From: Thermoleophilia bacterium
GTDB lineage: Bacteria > Actinomycetota > Thermoleophilia > Solirubrobacterales > 70-9
DNA length: 50,900 nucleotides
Direction of reading: 5' to 3'
Assembly: GCA_016649905.1 (NCBI GenBank)
Contig: JAENWU010000002.1
Span: 1-50,900, forward strand
The notes below the pieces were generated by a model. The model did not search any database and was not told the origin of the DNA. It was given only the letters and a program-made list of their open reading frames with translations. Below are positions 49,536 through 50,900 of this stretch, one piece after another (the first letter of the stretch is position 1; every line of letters starts with the position of its first letter). Position numbers and translations under genes: made by a program.

Positions 49536-50462
49536 TCAGACGGCTTTCGCCGCAAGTCTCTCTGGCGAGACTCGGACTACGTCCCAGACCAAATGTGCCT
49601 TCTCGAGGCCATCGATGACCAAGGCCGAGATGTCTACTTGGTACCAGCGGAGGCCGTGGGTGGCCGAGGTCGGGAAGGCGTGGTGGCTGTTGTGGAAAGC
49701 CTCGCCGAGGGTTGGGATCGCAATCAGGGCGAGGTTGCGCGACTGGTCGGTCGTCTCGAACTCGCGCTTGCCGAAGACGTGGCAGAGCGAGTTGATGCTG
49801 TAGGTGAAGTGGTGGAGGACGAAGACGCGGACGAGGCCGCCCCAGAGTAGGCCGGTGAGGCCGGCGAAGAGGGTGCCGCCGATTACCCAGCCGAGCCCGA
49901 AGGGGATCAGCAGGCCGATGATCGCCCAGTAGATGAAGGTGCGGTCGACCCAGGAGATCACCGGGTCTTTGATCAGGTCGGGCGCGAAGCGCTCCTTGTT
50001 GCCGCGCTGGGTGTGGATGAAGAGCCAGCCCATGTGGGCGTGGAAGAGGCCGCGCATCGCCCCGGACCAGCCCTGGCCGTGGTCGACGTGGGGGCTGTGC
50101 GGGTCGCCGTCCTGGTCGGAGAAGGCGTGGTGCTTGCGATGGTCGGCGACCCAGGAGATGACTGGACCCTCGATCGCGGCCGAGCCGAGGATCGCCAGGA
50201 GGCCGTGTAGCCACGGTTTCGCTTTGAAGGCGCGGTGGGTGAGGTGGCGGTGGAAGCCGACCGTGATCCCCAGCCCGGTCAGCACGTACAGGCCGAGGAA
50301 GAGGAAGATGTCGCTCAAGTGCAGGGCGCTGCCCCAGACCTGCCAGCCGGCGAGGCCGATCGCGACGAAGGGGATCAGCGTCACCAGGCCAGTGATGATG
50401 CGGTCGCGGGTCTCGTTCTCGACCGGCTGGATATCTGAGGGCAGTGGGCCTGCGGTAGCCAT
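49536..50462 (-). CDS. Acyl-CoA/acyl-lipid delta-9-type fatty acid desaturase
   Basis: 308 residues from the ATG at 50462 (MATAGPLPSDIQPVENETRD). Four helices and the three histidine boxes of membrane di-iron desaturases are present: GFHRHLTHRAF, VADHRKHHAFSDQDGD and GEAFHNSHHAFP. This spacing fits delta-9 stearoyl-type enzymes. It introduces a cis double bond and is divergent from a cyclopropane-synthase-like gene that could act on the product. Confidence 0.93.
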   Translation of the reverse strand: MATAGPLPSDIQPVENETRDRIITGLVTLIPFVAIGLAGWQVWGSALHLSDIFLFLGLYVLTGLGITVGFHRHLTHRAFKAKPWLHGLLAILGSAAIEGPVISWVADHRKHHAFSDQDGDPHSPHVDHGQGWSGAMRGLFHAHMGWLFIHTQRGNKERFAPDLIKDPVISWVDRTFIYWAIIGLLIPFGLGWVIGGTLFAGLTGLLWGGLVRVFVLHHFTYSINSLCHVFGKREFETTDQSRNLALIAIPTLGEAFHNSHHAFPTSATHGLRWYQVDISALVIDGLEKAHLVWDVVRVSPERLAAKAV

Positions 50463-50537
50463 CGCCGCCGATGATACGGGGCGAACCTGAAGCGATGGGG
50501 TGTCGCCGAGGTGACCCCGGTTATAGGGTGCGCGACG

Positions 50538-50900
50538 GTGCCGTTCGCAAATCCCGCCACCCTGCGCAAAGAGATCGAAGCGCGCCTGCCCGATCGGCCG
50601 TTCACGGTCGAGTTCTGGGACGGCACGAAGCTGCCCTCGACCAGCGGCAGCGGTCCCACCTTCAGCGTCCGCTCGCCCCGCGCCGCCGCCCACGTGCTGC
50701 GGGCGCCCGGCCAGCTCGGGCTCGGCCGCGCCTACGTCAGCGGCGCGCCCGACGTCGACGACCTCGACGCGGTCATCCATCTGCTCGACGACTGGGAGCC
50801 GCCGGCGATAGAACGCCGGCGCAAGGCGCGGCTGCTCGTCGCCGCCGCACGCGCGACGGGCGTGGTGCGCCCGCCGTCGCCGCCCGCTGCCGAGCTGACA
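50538..50900 (+). CDS. Cyclopropane-fatty-acid synthase-like methyltransferase (5' part only)
   Basis: The frame runs off the right edge from the GTG at 50538 and is not in the ORF track. Translation: VPFANPATLRKEIEARLPDR, FWDGTKLPSTSGSGPTFSVR, then HVLRAPGQLGLGRAYVSGAP. This is the N-terminal domain of CFA/mycolic-acid-synthase-type enzymes, preceding the AdoMet methyltransferase domain outside the window. It would methylenate unsaturated phospholipid acyl chains. Divergent pairing with the desaturase supports a lipid role. Confidence 0.8.
   Translation, partial: MPFANPATLRKEIEARLPDRPFTVEFWDGTKLPSTSGSGPTFSVRSPRAAAHVLRAPGQLGLGRAYVSGAPDVDDLDAVIHLLDDWEPPAIERRRKARLLVAAARATGVVRPPSPPAAELT

Overview
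The window is GC-rich, mostly single-domain bacterial coding sequence with frequent GTG/TTG starts, 4-bp ATGA/GTGA gene overlaps and actinobacterial-type gene content: dnaX-ybaB-recR, B12-type MerR, clustered TetR genes and a PilZ glycosyltransferase. I infer a high-GC actinobacterium, plausibly of the Thermoleophilia/Solirubrobacterales group. The lineage is an inference from gene content, not shown by a marker gene.

Layout. 1-5.5 kb, minus strand: a truncated phosphate-binding-like protein, a MerR/cobalamin-type regulator, a degenerate GGDEF protein and the recombination/replication cluster recR-ybaB-dnaX. 5.6-13.8 kb: a membrane glycosyltransferase-like protein, exported proteins, acetolactate decarboxylase, an ABC exporter pair, a large SRP RNA with Alu domain, a cation/proton antiporter and a frameshifted exported protein. 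14-19 kb, accessory: tRNA-Val whose 3' part (51 bp) is repeated exactly 2 kb downstream, bracketing a small decayed island (broken HEPN-like gene, exported protein, IS256 transposase remnant), followed by a convergent restriction-modification pair. 19-26 kb: housekeeping metabolism (aldose epimerase, frameshifted luciferase-like oxidoreductase, cupin, ArfB, pterin dehydratase, alcohol dehydrogenase, HD-GYP phosphodiesterase). 26.3-33.2 kb: one operon of an MFS protein plus a complete peptide-type ABC importer. 33-41 kb: ATP-dependent DNA ligase, an orphan intein-endonuclease fragment, an MFS-MerR efflux pair with a visible operator, a two-domain dCTP deaminase and three TetR paralogues. 41-51 kb: two tRNA-Ser genes, a cellulose-synthase-like PilZ protein, tadA, an exported subtilase, UspA, an MBL-fold hydrolase, a large membrane protein, an acyl desaturase and the start of a cyclopropane-fatty-acid-synthase-like gene.

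Cross-cutting structure. Two families of structured repeats recur and are not explained by genes. (1) At least seven long hairpins whose 11-20 bp arms all differ, but whose apical loop is CATAG, CATAT or a close variant. They lie in divergent promoter regions, between tandem genes, at convergent ends, and twice inside membrane-protein reading frames. (2) Three copies of a ~60-nt conserved core in convergent intergenic gaps, two of them beside tRNA-Ser genes. In two copies the core is clamped by a 14-17 bp stem whose sequence is different in each copy. Both follow the same rule of fixed loop or core and variable arms, and they are the best candidates for something undescribed here.
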